Assembly (NCBI RefSeq): GCF_026212465.1
Contig: NC_080047.1
Coordinates: 40,387,922 to 40,451,921, forward strand
Reading direction: 5' to 3'
Source: Amaranthus tricolor
Lineage: Eukaryota > Streptophyta > Magnoliopsida > Caryophyllales > Amaranthaceae
DNA: 64,000 nt
In this document: positions 1 to 12,122 of the stretch, piece by piece
Position numbering within the stretch: position 1 is the stretch's first letter
Layout of the letters: the number at the start of each line of letters is the position of its first letter
Translations under genes and position numbers: made by a program
Notes under the pieces: generated by a model
What the model saw: only the letters and a program-made list of their open reading frames with translations
Told to the model about the DNA's origin: nothing
Databases searched by the model: none

Positions 1-1180
1 ATAGCATTCATTACCTTGATGTTTCATATTAAATGCCATTTGTGTTTTTGTTCTTGTAGTATTTGGAAACTAATGTGTAGTTATTAGTTTACTTGGGTAG
101 TCTTTGGAGCTTATGAAAACAGATCTTGATAATCCAATCACGTTCCTAATTGAGAAACTCGAGTAGTATCATAGTACGACAGTCATAGCTTGCACGAGTA
201 TGACATTTCATTCTATTCGGAATGATTAAACGATATGTTCAACCTTTTTCGTTTATTTTCTTCTCCATTCACATCCTGGCTAAAATTATCGTAGTAAACT
301 TCGTTTTATGTGGAAATCGATAACATTTTTGTTATCACGAAGGCAAGATTGCGTATATCCCAAACCCCGCCTAGGTAGGACCGCAAGAACCTAGGTTGGA
401 GCCAGTTAACGACATTAGGGTAATATTTAATTTTTATCGTAAGGCTCTGTCATCGTCTGACCACTTCTTAGTCGTCATCTGAGTTTGCTCAATGGTTAAT
501 ACTATGGATGAGTTGAAGCATCTAAATGCATCAAATAATGAAAAAGTTATAGTTTATTATAAAAAATCCAACACCTCTCAATAGCTTTTATTCGATCTTA
601 TGATGAAAAAGCGAAGAATTGATCAACTATTCACAAATGTGCACCTAAGGTTTTGAGATTAGTGCAAAAGTACTCTTGAGACTCGATCTTAAGCCTTTCT
701 AGGCATGCACTTGTGCTAAATTTAAATTATGAGTTACGAAATTGCAAGTGCACAATTAAACAAATGACAGTTCAAAATAACAAACATGATATAATCTTTC
801 ATACCTTGTTTCATGGGTGAGCTTGATTTGTGGAAACTTGAATTCATTGCAATTTGAAATTCATACGTTTTATCTCTTCTCTGTTGGTATACCCGACACC
901 TACATGATATTTGATATAAAATCAAGCAAAAGCTAAGAACATGAAATTAAAATACAAACGTAGACATGGCTTCGAGTTGTGTTGCGGTTGAATTCATGGT
1001 CTTGCGGGGTTTAAAAAGGCCTATATTATGCAGTCACGATGGAGAAAATTTCTAATACCCTGCATCTATTACAAAAATCAACCATGAAGTTGTACTAATT
1101 TTTAGCTTGCAATATAATTCGTCGTTGTATTAGTTGTAATGTAATAGCTTGTTCATGCTTAGCATCTAATATTTTGATTG
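1..1180. other. Intergenic, no gene recognised
   Basis: AT-rich sequence without a supported coding region. A short stretch near 355-410 (AAACCCCGCCTAGG...) resembles a C-rich segment in intron 1 of the TBL gene near 54,980-55,090. Both may be scraps of one dispersed repeat, but I cannot define ends. Confidence 0.5.
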
Positions 1181-1183
1181 CAG

Positions 1184-2765
1184 ATCTTTGCCATCAGGGT
1201 TGAACTGTTTGCAGAACGGATTCCCTTGTAACACTGGTGTTGAATGTTGTAAGTATATATTTAGTTCTTTTTTGGCCTTTGGTTTGCCTGTTGTTTGTTG
1301 GGAAATTTAAAAAACTTTATGTAGTGACTAAAGCTTATCAGGCATAGACACTAGACTGTAAGAAGAAACATTTCTAATTCAGCCGGCGGACACAAATTTA
1401 TCTGTTTTCACTTATAATTAATGTCTTAGGCATCAATGAGATATTGAGGTAGCAGCTGCTCTTGATATATTTCTAATCTTATATTCTTATGAAGACGGGT
1501 TTCAGAAGAGAATAAGCCACTTATTTTTTGTGCCAAGCAGTACTAAGTGGGCTGTCAGCAATGTTGGATTCCCAGCATCAAACAACAATGTCACTTATAC
1601 ATTAGACATTCCGCGCCAATTTGCTAGCCAAGACTCTGAATTATTTCAACAGCTAGACTGTCAGCTGGATCCCTACGGTATTATGGACTTGGGCTTCAGT
1701 CTGGTAATTACAGCGTGCTCCTACAGTTTGCAGAGAATCAAATTGAAGACAATGGTACATGGAAAAGTCTTGGAAGGCGTGTGTTTGATATCCTTATTCA
1801 GGTAACAGTTAGAACTTGTGTTTTAAGAGATTGTTCTGATGACATTGTTTGTGCAGCTTACTACTGTTTCTTGTAGCCTAACTTATTGTTGTTGTAAACC
1901 AGGGAAATCGGGTGGAAAGAGATTTTGACATACGCAAGGCGGGTGGGGGTCGTTCGTATAAACCTGTTCAGAGAAACTATACTGCTCGGGTGACTGGAAA
2001 GTTTCTTGAAATACATCTTTTCTGGGCTGGAAAAGGAACATGCTGCATACCTGTCCAGGGAGCTTATGGACCTTTGATATCAGCTCTCAGCGTTACTACA
2101 TGTAATTTAATGTTCATTTGGTAGGATAGTATTTCTATCTGTTTATTTCAATTTTCATGAAGTAATCAACTACCTTCTGATTTGCAGTGTTTCAACCAAG
2201 ACCTATAAGCTGGTATGTCTTATAGGTCTTTTAAAAGAAAAAAGAGATTGCGTGCAGCACAAGATGGTATGTCTAGTATAATTTTTATTTTACTAATATA
2301 TCTCTTTATAACAATGCCAATCATATGAACCTTGAAGTAAGTTATTACTCTAGAATCAACTTTCCAAGCTAAAGAGTCCAAAATAATGTCCATATGATTT
2401 TATATAACTTGCATTGGCCAAAACATCTGCAATCACTTCTGTTAGTATTTAGTAGATTAACAAGGAAATCCATTTGCAGAGTTGGCAGGCATCGATGCCA
2501 AAGCATATAGTTATGCTGAACTGAAGTCAGCAACTGGAGATTTCGACCCTTCAAACAAGCTTGGTGAAGGAGGCTTTGGATGTGTCTATAAGGTAAACTA
2601 ATGTACCTGTTAATAAACTTGTGCTATGTCTGTAATTACAGGGAATCCTGAATGGAAATGTAGTTGCAGTCAAACAGTTGGCTGTAACATCTCATCAAAG
2701 TGAAAGACCAATTTGTAACAGAAATAGCTACGATATCTGCAGTACAGCACTGAAATCTTGTAAAG
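1184..2765 (+). pseudogene. LRR-malectin receptor-like kinase (subfamily VIII-2 type), broken
   Basis: Exon-sized pieces follow the order of LRR-VIII-2 receptor kinases (At1g56130/At1g56140 type). First comes a short piece reading LPSGLNCLQ near 1,187. Next is a malectin-domain exon (about 1,530-1,801, beginning TKWAVSNVGFP) and a second malectin exon (1,903-2,098) with FDIRKAGGGRSYKPVQRNYT and FLEIHLFWAGKGTCC. A juxtamembrane piece lies near 2,190-2,265. The first kinase exons (2,480-2,593 and 2,641-2,758) carry AYSYAELKSATGDF, the glycine loop GEGGFG and the ATP-binding lysine in VAVKQL. Splice-like GT/AG borders survive. The gene is dead: the frame shifts by one base near 1,650 in the malectin exon and again near 2,700, the transmembrane exon is missing, and homology stops at ISAVQH followed by TGA. 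Catalytic-loop and activation-segment exons are absent. Normal members are plasma-membrane receptors of about 1,000 residues. Confidence 0.85.
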
Positions 2766-2769
2766 TTAA

Positions 2770-4446
2770 ATGGATGTTGCATTGATGGGCAAAAGCGTTT
2801 TGGCTTTATACAAATTTTAGTAAATCCTTAAGCCTCATATGGGCAAGATTAAGTTCTATTGCTAGTAAATGTTTCACTAAAAACAATTTACAGGTGTTTC
2901 TGATTCTGATCATTATGAAGAATTAAAGATAATCATTACTAAAGGTATGTTCTAGTATGTAGTATGCAGTAGTTATACTAGTCAACTTCACACTTTTTAG
3001 GATTGTCGATCAGATGAACATGAGCAACTTTCTTCTTAGATAATAAAAGTGTGAAATTTCTTGTAGTTTCTCAAGAACAAGAATTGCTTATCCTTTGTAA
3101 TGTAACTAATTTCTAACAGCAACATTACATTCTTGTATCAGCCAAAGTGAATATAAAAGATTAAATTCTAATGTAAATCTTAAACTAAAGATTAAAGTTA
3201 TTTGGATATGTTTAATATTTGATATTTTATTTGAATAAATAATATGAAGAGAATTTATATAAATATTAATAATGTAATATTTTTATTATCAACTGTAAAT
3301 TTTCCTTATTGATTTTCCCATATATTTTAAGTATATTAAGATATAAAAGTCTAGTTATACTAATATTTAATTCCATGAAAAAAAAAATAACAAGTACTAT
3401 GAAAATAGTAGGACTATAAGAACTATAAACACTCAGCTGGTCTTGGGAGCGACCGTTTCATACTGAGACCGCCCATTTCTCTCCCAAGCCCAATACCATT
3501 TACAAATTAAAAAAACAAAAGGAAATATAGAATAACGGCCATATTTGAAAACGTTATTCATGGAAATGTTTTTAAAACCGCCAAAAACTTCAAGCTCGAC
3601 AATTATCTTCACAAATCTCTATAGATCTTCAAGAAACTATTAAGAACATCGACATTTCATCTGTAAAACTTCATAAATCTCTGCAATTGAGGATTTAATG
3701 AATGAATTCGACATAGAAATGATTTACAGAAATTACGAAAAGATGCATACGAAATTGAAGGTAATATCATGAAATATCGTATATAAAATATGATAATGTT
3801 CAAATGATATGTAAATTGACAATTTACTGATATACAGAGTTAAGGATTGATAGTGATCAAATGATGGAGGTTTATAACGTTGATGGTGAAATCGAAGAAG
3901 ATAAATTCACGAAAAATAATGATTGATACAGGTACTTCGCAAAACACTATCTTCAATTCTATTATTATAGTATTCAGTTGTATGCATATAGTATTCAATA
4001 AGTCTTTGTTATTATATGTTCAAAAATGAATTAATCATAAAATTTCAAAATGTCAATTTAAATATCACAATTTTAATTCTAACATATTCAATTTGAACAA
4101 ATATGTTGCAATATCTCTATTCAATAGGCATATTTATTTTTAAATCAATAATTAAAGATTATAAGTTCAAAATTGAGTTAGATTATAAAACATCAATGTC
4201 AAATTATATGTCACACATTTCCTATTAAGATGTTAAATTGGAACTAAATGATATACAATTGTAATTTTATATGTCACACTTTAACTTTATATGTTAAATT
4301 GAGAAATATCAATTGTAATTTTATATGTCACATTTTAACTTTTAACAAATTCAATTTGAACAAAATCGTATACAATATCTTTATAGACTTTGAATGGATA
4401 TACTTATACTAAGATTAAATTAATCAATTAGAAAAAAATAATAAAA
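2770..4446. other. AT-rich intergenic sequence
   Basis: No coding region recognised. A GAGACCG-type inverted motif near 3,440-3,475 resembles the ends of hairpin MITEs. A short tandem duplication, CAATTGTAATTTTATATGTC at 4,256 and 4,310 (54-bp period), lies just before the solo LTR. Confidence 0.5.
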
Positions 4447-4451
4447 CTAAT

Positions 4452-6310
4452 TGTAACACTCCAAATTTTAAGGAATATAAATAATGATATTTTATTTAAT
4501 TCTAATTTATATTGGATATTATAAAAATATTAATAATAAAAATAATGATAGTAATAATTATAATTTAAGTAATATAGATAACTATAAAGAAAGATATTAT
4601 ATAAATAATGGTAAAGAGTAAATAGGTAGTATTAAACTACCTCCTATTCAATTCATTAGTCCCATTTAGTTTTTCACACTTGTTGAGGCAACATTTTAAC
4701 TTTTAATATCTCTAATTATTCTAAATTAAAAGTTATAAAAAATTGATATTAAGAATCTTTGTATTGAGACGAATTAAACAAGATCTTACATGACTATGTA
4801 TTAACTAATAGACTAAGAATAAAATACAAATTAAGAATGATAAGTAAATAGTGAAAAAAAAATGGAACTAATAGGTAGAATAGGGGGGAGTATTAAAAAA
4901 AAAATACAAAACAAAAGCTAATGAAACACGGTTATATGGCATCTCCTTCACCGCCATTTTCTTATTTCCTCTTCCTACACAGTTATCTTCTCTCATTCTT
5001 TTCCTTCTTCATTTTACATCTTCAATCTTTATCTTTTATAATTAGTTTTGTGATCTTACTAGTATAATACTTCACATCTTCAAAGAGGCTAGAAAAAAAG
5101 TTTCTAAACTTGCGATCTTGGTGCGTTTGGGGCTACTTCAAGAGACGATTTTTCCCGAACTTTGATAGTTTTTAATCATCTTTGGTGTGGATACCGATTT
5201 CATTGAGGAGCCGTATTGATTGTGCTAGTTGGGTTGCTGTAATTTAAAAGTTTAGATTTCTTACTCGAATATTTATTAGTTACGAGAAAAGAGTACAAAG
5301 GTATGTATCTTTCTCTTTAGCTGAGATTGGTTTAAGGACAAGGAGATGCTCTTCTTAATATAGAAAGTGGTTTGAATAGTTTTAGAAAAGTTATAGATTG
5401 TTTAATGTCTTTAAATGGTTGGGATTACCTTTGTGGTGTCTCAAGGAATTGGAACCTCGTCGGGATAATCTTGACGCTACATAATAGTTGGGGTACGTTG
5501 ATCAGTACCTCGGACTTAGATCTTCTGCTACGGTTTGGCCGTTTGTGGGGTCACACTAGGGATCTTTGACTAATAGTTATCCGGAGGGCCTAGCTAGCCC
5601 AATGGAAATAAAATTCGTTCCATTTCATAGATTTGATTGGTGATTCGAAGATTTTGAAAGGAAATGATTTATTAAAGAAAAAAGGAACAGTGTTTGATTT
5701 ATGAAAACAAAAAACGAAGGAAAAGTGATTTTATAATGTATTTTTTTTATAGTATTGTGTTTGCAAAAGTAAATGATTTGTAATATACATGTAATGTATC
5801 CTATCTATATATATGTTTTGGATTCACAGTATGGAAACTAGCTCAGCCTGTTTGGCTGATATTACATGTCATTATACGCAGGTACCTAAAGATTAGAGTC
5901 GGGATACGAGCAGAGAGCTACGTCCATTCATTTTGTGTATAAAGTTATAATATTTCTTTCCGCCTTAGTTTTATGTATAATTAGTATTTTAATTTTTAAG
6001 ACTTAAAGATGTAAATATTTATCTGCGCTAAATCTTTTCGGTTAGGTTGTAATAATTTAACTTAAGTTATGATTTAAATGCTGGATAGATAAGTTCCTTA
6101 GCGATTATTCTTAAAATAATCGTGGGATGACATGCTTGAAATTTCGAGTTAGGAGATGCGTTAGCAATTGAGCTATGTGGAGTTGAAAATTTGAAATATG
6201 GAATGAATATTTTGTTAAAACAAATTTATATTTTGAAGGTCAATCCTAAATTAGTAGAATTATTATATAATATAATATAGTTTAGTTATTCGAAATTGAG
6301 TGGTGTTACA
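4452..6310. mobile_element. Solo LTR, probably Ty3/gypsy (Tekay-like)
   Basis: The segment starts TGTAACACTCC and ends GGTGTTACA, so it has canonical TG...CA ends within an inverted TGTAACAC/GTGTTACA terminus. It is flanked on both sides by the 5-bp direct repeat CTAAT (4,447-4,451 and 6,311-6,315), as expected for a retroviral-type integration. No gag-pol lies inside, so it is best read as a solo LTR left by recombination between two LTRs. The long LTR and its TGTAACAC start are typical of chromoviral Tekay/Del elements; clade is inferred. It carries a nested MITE. Confidence 0.85.
4637..4890. mobile_element. MITE nested in the solo LTR
   Basis: A 254-bp non-coding element with imperfect terminal inverted repeats of about 30 bp: CTACCTCCTATTCA at the left against the complement of TGAATAGG-like TAGAATAGGGGGGAG at the right. 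Both flanks read TATTAAA (4,630-4,636 and 4,891-4,897). The termini and the internal ACAAGATCTTACATGACTAT motif look like Stowaway elements, whose target site is TA; the longer matching flank may be fortuitous. It inserted after the LTR. Confidence 0.7.
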
Positions 6311-6409
6311 CTAATCAAATAGAAAAATAAATAAATTATAAACTCATAAACTAGTTCAATCTTTCTCCCTCTTTCCCTGTCTCTTCTCTCACTTCAATTT
6401 TTCCCTCAA

Positions 6410-6643
6410 AACCCCTTTCTGTATCTCACAAATCCACCTCTCTGCTGCACTCTCGCGGCTCCCTAACCACCGTCGTCCGCTGGTATGTACTCTTGTCTTG
6501 TCGTTTATTTTAATTTTTTTTTGATTATTGTAGGATTTGTTAAGGTTAAACAATTTTATTACTCTATGTTTCAAGATTTTTGAATTTTGGGGATGTTTGA
6601 TTTTTAAGGTTTTGTTTTGGGAATGTTTTATTTTCCTGTTTAA
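6410..6643 (+). repeat. Leader-like repeat, copy L1
   Basis: A stretch beginning ACCCCTTTCTGTATCTC and containing CTCTCGCGGCTCC, ACCGTCGTCCGC and a splice-donor-like GGTATGTACT followed by T-rich sequence. It recurs with few changes at 19,064-19,298, and its second half recurs at 8,673-8,815. The layout (CT-rich leader, then donor-like site) resembles a 5' UTR exon with the start of its intron. It precedes the hAT coding region here and a kelch ORF in the copy at 19 kb. Confidence 0.75.
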
Positions 6644-7422
6644 ACAAAAGCAAGAACAGAACACTCGAATTCCCTGATTCCCTCTCAATTCCTTCTCTTT
6701 CACTCTAACCCTAAAAACTCTACACAACTTTTCCTCCACCTCCACCGTCGCTGCCGCACTCCCGCACCACGCCACCGCCGGTTGCTCCTCCATCACAGAC
6801 GAACACTCGAACTTGGTGCTGCGTTGCTGCTGCTGCTCCTAAAAATCGAAATTTTTGATTTTGTTTAAGGTATTTTCACTCTTTTATCCTAAATCCTAAT
6901 ATTAATCTTGTTCTAATCTTTAATCTTAGTGTTAATCTTAAATTCTTAATCTTGTTGACTTGTGGGTTGATTGCTGGAGTTGCTGGGTATTTTTAAATCT
7001 TGATTGTGGGTTGCTGGGTTCTTTTTGATTTTCAAATATATTTGATTTCAATTCAATAAGTTACTTGAAGACTTTGAAACTGAACAAAGAGACGCATTCA
7101 ATAAATGATAGTCTTGGATTGTAAATCTGTGCTTTCAAGAAATTATTGACTTTGTTGAACAAACTATTACAGCTCTGTGCATTCAAGAAATGATTCACTA
7201 TATTTGATTTCAATTCAATAAGTTACTTGACTTTGTTGAAAAAATCATGTGGTTTGCTTTGTTCTATCATTCATGAAATCTGATTATGTAGCTAAGAGGT
7301 TGTACCAGCAAGTATTATGCAGCTAGAAATGCACAGCAACTGTTTGTTCATATGCATCTTCATTTTTAGCATTTTTTTTAATGTGTTTGTAATTTGATTT
7401 TTAAATTTTTAATTGTGGTTTT

Positions 7423-8377
7423 TTGAATTTGAAGAGTTCAATCATGTCTAGTAGTGGGGCCAGTGGCTCTGATTCATGCAATATTAGTGGTGATGCTACA
7501 AATGAAGAGGGTGATTTCAATTCTTATCCTTTGTGGAAATATGTTGTTAAAGGGAACAAAATGAGTGGGGGTGGGGGTAATTATACTTGGCAATGCAACT
7601 TTTGCAAACAAATAAAGAGTGGTTCATATACTAGAGTTAAAGCACATTTGATGGGTCTTGCAAAAGGTGGAACTAATCAATGTCCTAATGTAACAAATGA
7701 GGATAGAATGCAAATGAGAAACTTAGAAAGACAAGTTGAGCAATATAAAGAATCCAGACAACCAATAAGACCACCACTTCCTAGTCAATCTTTGTTTTCT
7801 GAAACTTCTCTTTCACCAACTTCATATGGCAAGAATAGAAAATCTGATAACCCAATCACCAAAGCTTTTGATATACAAGCTCGAAACAATTTGGATGCTG
7901 AGATAGCAAGGATGTTTTTTACTGGAGGATTGTCTTTCAACCTTTGTCGAAACCCTTACTATATTAGTTCATACAGCTATGCTGCCACAAATAATATTCC
8001 TGGTTACAATAAAATGAGAACCACTTTGTTAGATAGAGAGAAAGATAATGTTGAAAAGCTTTTAGAACCAACAAAGGCTACTTGGAGGGAAAAAGGGTTA
8101 AGTATAGTGAGTGATGGGTGGAGTGATCCACAAAGGAGACTTTTAATTAACCTCATGGTGGCTTGTGTACATTCATAACAATCTTCGTTTGCTTTCAAGG
8201 ACGGGTGAGGCTTATAACAAGGGAAGAACAAGGTTGTGGGATGTTGGAGGAGATGACTTTGGAAATCTAGAAGATTCTATTTGTCTTGGCATGGCGGATC
8301 TTTCTCTTGATGAGCCCGAGTTGGAAACTACTTTTGTATCGGAGGATGATGATGGGTGTCATATGGATGATGTGTGA
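7423..8377 (+). pseudogene. hAT-family transposase, internally deleted
   Basis: The first ORF (7,423-8,178; an internal ATG at 7,444 starts MSSSGASGSDS) encodes a BED zinc finger at about residues 37-90: WKYVV, then WQCNFCKQ and RVKAHLMG. It then enters the DUF659 segment typical of plant hAT transposases (TTLLDREKDNVEKL, LSIVSDGWSDPQ). It stops after MVACVHS. A second ORF in another frame (8,165-8,377) starts in the overlap with IHNNLRLLSR and runs directly into the extreme C-terminus, ending in an acidic LSLDEPELE-type tail. The central DDE/RNase H region, normally several hundred residues, is missing. The piece is therefore a non-autonomous deletion derivative that might still encode a DNA-binding protein. 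Confidence 0.85.
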
Positions 8378-8573
8378 TGATCAAACTTAAATTTACCTAT
8401 TTATTTGGTTTTCTTTGATTTGGTTTGTATGACTTATTTTAAATACTCATGTTGTTTATTTGGTACTTATTTGCATTTTATGTGATTTTTATGTTTTTAA
8501 AGTGTTTATTTACAAATATCAAATGAAAGATTGTAAAATTATCTTTAATTTGATATATTTATTATATTACCAT

Positions 8574-8665
8574 TTTCGTGTCCCCGTGTTCGCCATTTTT
8601 AAGTTGGCGTTTTCCCGTACCCGTGTCGTGTCCGTGTCCGTGTCCGTGTCCGTGTCCCTTTTAGT
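8574..8665 (+). repeat. GTGTCC hexamer repeat, likely near the hAT terminus
   Basis: GTGTCC is repeated about five times after a GTGTCCCCGTGTTCGCC stretch, about 200 bp downstream of the hAT stop codon. Such hexamers are common near ends of plant hAT elements. I could not find a matching inverted terminus or 8-bp target duplication upstream. Confidence 0.5.
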
Positions 8666-8672
8666 GCAACCT

Positions 8673-8815
8673 TGCTCTTGTCTTGTCGTTTATTTTAATT
8701 TTTTATTGATTATTGTAGGATTTGTTAAGGTTATACAATTTTATTCCTCTATGTTTCAAGATTTTTGAATTTTGGGGATGTTTGATTTTTAAGGTTTTGT
8801 TTTGGGGATGTTTGA
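8673..8815 (+). repeat. Leader-like repeat, copy L2 (partial)
   Basis: Starts CTCTTGTCTTGTCG and follows the second (intron-like) half of copy L1 nearly base for base through GTTTTGTTTTGGG. Copies L1 and L2 therefore bracket the hAT pseudogene as direct repeats. Confidence 0.75.
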
Positions 8816-9066
8816 TTTGATTTTTGCTATTTAGATGGTGATTGCTGTATGAGAGTGCTGTTTGTCCAAAGAACTATTTTGGCATAGTTGTTTAGATGAT
8901 GAATATTATGTTAGTTTGATCTGAATTTAAGTTAATAGTTTGAGACAATGATATTTAACTTTTAAAGATCTTGATTTCATGGTAAGTAATGGTGCACTCT
9001 TAAAGTTGTGCTTGTTCATAATGGACTCCTTATTTCTATTCTATTGACCTGTGTTCTTTTTTAAAA

Positions 9067-9597
9067 AGGTGCTTTTTCCACGTTTCGGTGTCTCTCGAGT
9101 GCTCATTAGTGATAATGGGACCCACTTTATTGAGCACAAATTCGAGGCCCTTCTACGGAAATATGGTGTGCGACAGAGGTATGCTCTTTCCTACCATTCG
9201 CAAACTAGTGGTCGAGGTATCGAATCGTGAACATAAGTCCATACTTGAGAAAACGGTGGACAAGTCTGGAAAGAATTGGTCTGACAAGCCTGATGATGCC
9301 TTATGAGCTTATAGAACAACTTTTAAGACTTGTATCGAGACTACACCGTTTCGTTTGGTCTACGGGAAGCATTGTCACCTTCCCGTAGAGCTTGAGCATC
9401 GTGTTCACTGGGCGATTCGAACCCTCAACTATGATTTGAAAGACGCGGTGAAAGTGAAACATGGCTTCCTGATTTAAATGAGCTTGATGAGATTCGCCTA
9501 GATGCTTACGAGAATGCCAGAGTCTAGAAACAAAAGACAAAAAAATGCCTAGGCGTGAGTTTAGGGTAGGCGAGAAGGTTCTTGTTTACGATTCTTG
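9067..9597 (+). pseudogene. Ty3/gypsy integrase relic, unit 1
   Basis: Translation gives an integrase catalytic core: VLISDNGTHF (first Asp motif region), a KYGV..YHSQTSG stretch, then, after a one-base frameshift, EVSNREHKSILEKTVDKSG with the catalytic Glu region. It continues through a Trp-to-stop change (DAL*AYRTTFKT) to FRLVYGKHCHLPVELEH and DEIRLDAYENAR. These motifs are typical of Athila/Tat-type Ty3/gypsy elements. Several frameshifts and stops show it is dead. No LTRs are attached. Confidence 0.85.
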
Positions 9598-10103
9598 CTA
9601 AAGACTATTTCTTGGCAATTTTTGGAACAAAACTATTTCTTTTTAATTTTAATCTTTCACGTATGGATTCTCCAAGTCTCATACATACCGGTTGAAAAAT
9701 AAACAAGTCCCTTTTACATAGGAGCTCAAATAGCTAGTAAAAAGGATTAATTACCCATTACATCCTTATTCCTAAGATTAAGGAAAATTAAGTAAATCTC
9801 TAATCCTTATTCTTATGATATAAACAATCTCAATGTAGTTCACACATAAGAATTATACAAAATCTCCTCAATGACTTACTACTGCAAAGTGCAAACAACA
9901 TTTTCCTCCTTGGAGATTTGGTTAAATGAGGGACTTGGGATAGTTATAAAATATCCACACATTTGTCAGAAAAACAGTAGACGGCTATAAAATATCTACA
10001 CATTTATCAGAAAAATAATTATGATATAGGAATCAATCAAGCAAACAGGTCCAAAAGTATCATTTTCACTAAATATTAGGATAAATTAGAAAGTACCTGT
10101 TGA

Positions 10104-11674
10104 CTAAGAGTTTAAGAACGTGTTGAACATGCACATCCCACAATATATATTCAGTAGGACTTTACAAAAAATCTCTGATAACACCCATTCGACATGTCGG
10201 AGTTCCAAATAATTTCCTCCCGGGGCGTGACGATAGTGATTAAAGACATTTCTAATAAATCTCAGCATGTCTATCACTTCGGCATCGATATACTTGATAT
10301 AATCGCTAGCGTCTTGGACAGTTGGATATCTCAAAATGTGATCAAACACAGAACCCCGGGATATCTTGGCTTGCCATGATAACAGAACGCCTAAACGAAA
10401 ATGGAATGCAGCTTTGAAACAACTAGTCAACTCCACCTTCATCAAGTCATCATTGACATACCGGTGATAAAGGTTGACATAAAATGCAACCCTTTCCTCC
10501 GCATCTCATAACGCCGGATAATTGCGTAAAACTAACGCTTTCAAACCTTTAGCATTGATTAGGGTAGCTCGTAACATTTTAGGCAACTCTAGCAACTCAG
10601 CATCGGGAGTACCACATTCGATATAAAGTCCTCCATGTCTTGGCTTAATCCAGCTGCACCCTCCTTTGGATTTATCAATTCCACCCAAAATTTAACTTTT
10701 TTGGAACCGACATGGTTTTCAACAAACTGAGAAATCTTATAATTTCTAAAATCATTCAACCCTCCATGAGGCTTATCACCAATTATATGATCAAGAATAC
10801 AATTAACAAGTGCTTGTACAATTGCTAATGATTCTCTTGTTAATTTGTATGCATTCCAAGACCTATAATTGGGCAGATATCTCAATTCTACAGATTTGTG
10901 ATTTTTATACCAAAAAGCTAATGAAAAAACTCCCTCGTAAAAATCAATTTCATCGCCCTTGATAAACTTTGGAAAATCATTTAAAACAGTAAGATTATCA
11001 ATCACATTGGAACCGAAAACGACGGAAAATGGGTTATAAAAACGACATGTAAAGAAATCATCCCCATCCCAAATTACACCCTCCTCACCCACTTCAGCCA
11101 CATCCTCTTCGATCGCCACACCCTCACCCTCCTCAGCCACTTCATCCTCCCTCTCCTCAGCCACTTCATCCTCCCTTTCCTCAGCCACTTCATCCTCACC
11201 CTTTTCTACTTCGTTCCCTTCCCATTCACTTTCATCATCCTCCCATACCTTAGACCAATCCACTAGATATTGTTCGTTTTCGGCCTTATTCTGCGCATAT
11301 AACCATTTCTTATACATGGTTATACGCTGATTTTTTCTCACAACCTCAGTCATCCTCTTTCTATAGGAGGATTGTTTCTCAGCTGAAAAAGTGGAATAAT
11401 AGTAAACATTCTCATCACTAAAATCAACCTTGTCTTTCAAAATTTCATTCAGTGCATTACCCCATTCCCCAACGCTAATTAACAAATATCTGTTCAACCA
11501 TTCATGGGAAGAAGGCTTAACTAAAGGGACAGGAATATTTAATGTATCTAAAGTCTCATCAGAAGGAATTTCACAAGTAAAGTTTGCTATCTCAGCATCA
11601 GATACAGAGTCAATAAGCTTTGTTACCTGAGCCACCTTCTTCTACTTCGCTTTAGACTGCCTGTTTTTACCCAT
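10104..11674 (-). pseudogene. KEN-domain protein, minus copy 1, disabled
   Basis: Same protein family as the plus copy at 12,123-13,367 but with the N-terminus present: ATG at 11,674-11,672, MGKNRQSKAK, then TAG where unit 2 has Lys. The body (start near 11,635) contains an acidic linker with three EDEV-AEER-type repeats and the kinase-like segment up to GLSQDMEDFI. There a 19-nt deletion near 10,628 shifts the frame. A second lesion changes Trp to TGA in NYPAL*DAEERV near 10,508. The KEN part resumes to the same stop codon as the other copies, and reads RNVFNHYR. The lesions are shared with the unit 2 minus copy, so they predate the duplication, except the early TAG, which is unit 1 only. 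Confidence 0.88.
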
Positions 11675-12010
11675 GATTAGTAGTTCGCGACTGAGCAGCG
11701 ATTTTTAATAAAGATCAATGCTGTTGAGGATGAACGATGATGATGATGATGATTGTTGATGGTATTTGGTAAGGCGTGAAGCAGCAAAAAATCGAAGATT
11801 AATTTCTGCTAAATTAAATATCGGTTATGGGATTTGGGTTTTAATTTAGATGAGTGAGATGGGGTGAGAGAAAAGGGGGAATAACGGGTGTGCGGTGGAC
11901 TGTGGGGGTGGTGTCGTTCGGTACCTGACGCACTAACGGTGAGTCGAGTACCGCTGGTGGTGGGAGTTTGTCGAGTGAGAGGTGAAAGGGAGGACAGAGA
12001 AACGGAAATA
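11464..12010. other. Spacer (loop) of the KEN inverted repeat, unit 1
   Basis: Holds the first ~70 codons of the minus KEN gene and, beyond its ATG, about 335 bp of probable promoter and 5' UTR for that strand (CT-rich on the minus strand, a GATGAT run, and a CGGTAC...GTACCG inverted motif near 11,919-11,952). The plus arm has no homologous N-terminus; it simply joins this sequence at 12,011. Any promoter here for the minus gene faces away from the plus copy. Confidence 0.6.
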
Positions 12011-12122
12011 GGGTAATGCACTGAATGAAATTTTGAAAGAAGACAAGGTTGATTTTAGTGATGAGAATGTTTAGTTTTATTCCACTTTTTCAAATGAGAA
12101 ACAATCCTCCTATAGAAAGAGG

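Noticed and set aside
6389..6796. 135-codon minus-strand frame
   Set aside because: It is antisense to a leader-like repeat that is conserved as non-coding sequence at 19.1 kb.
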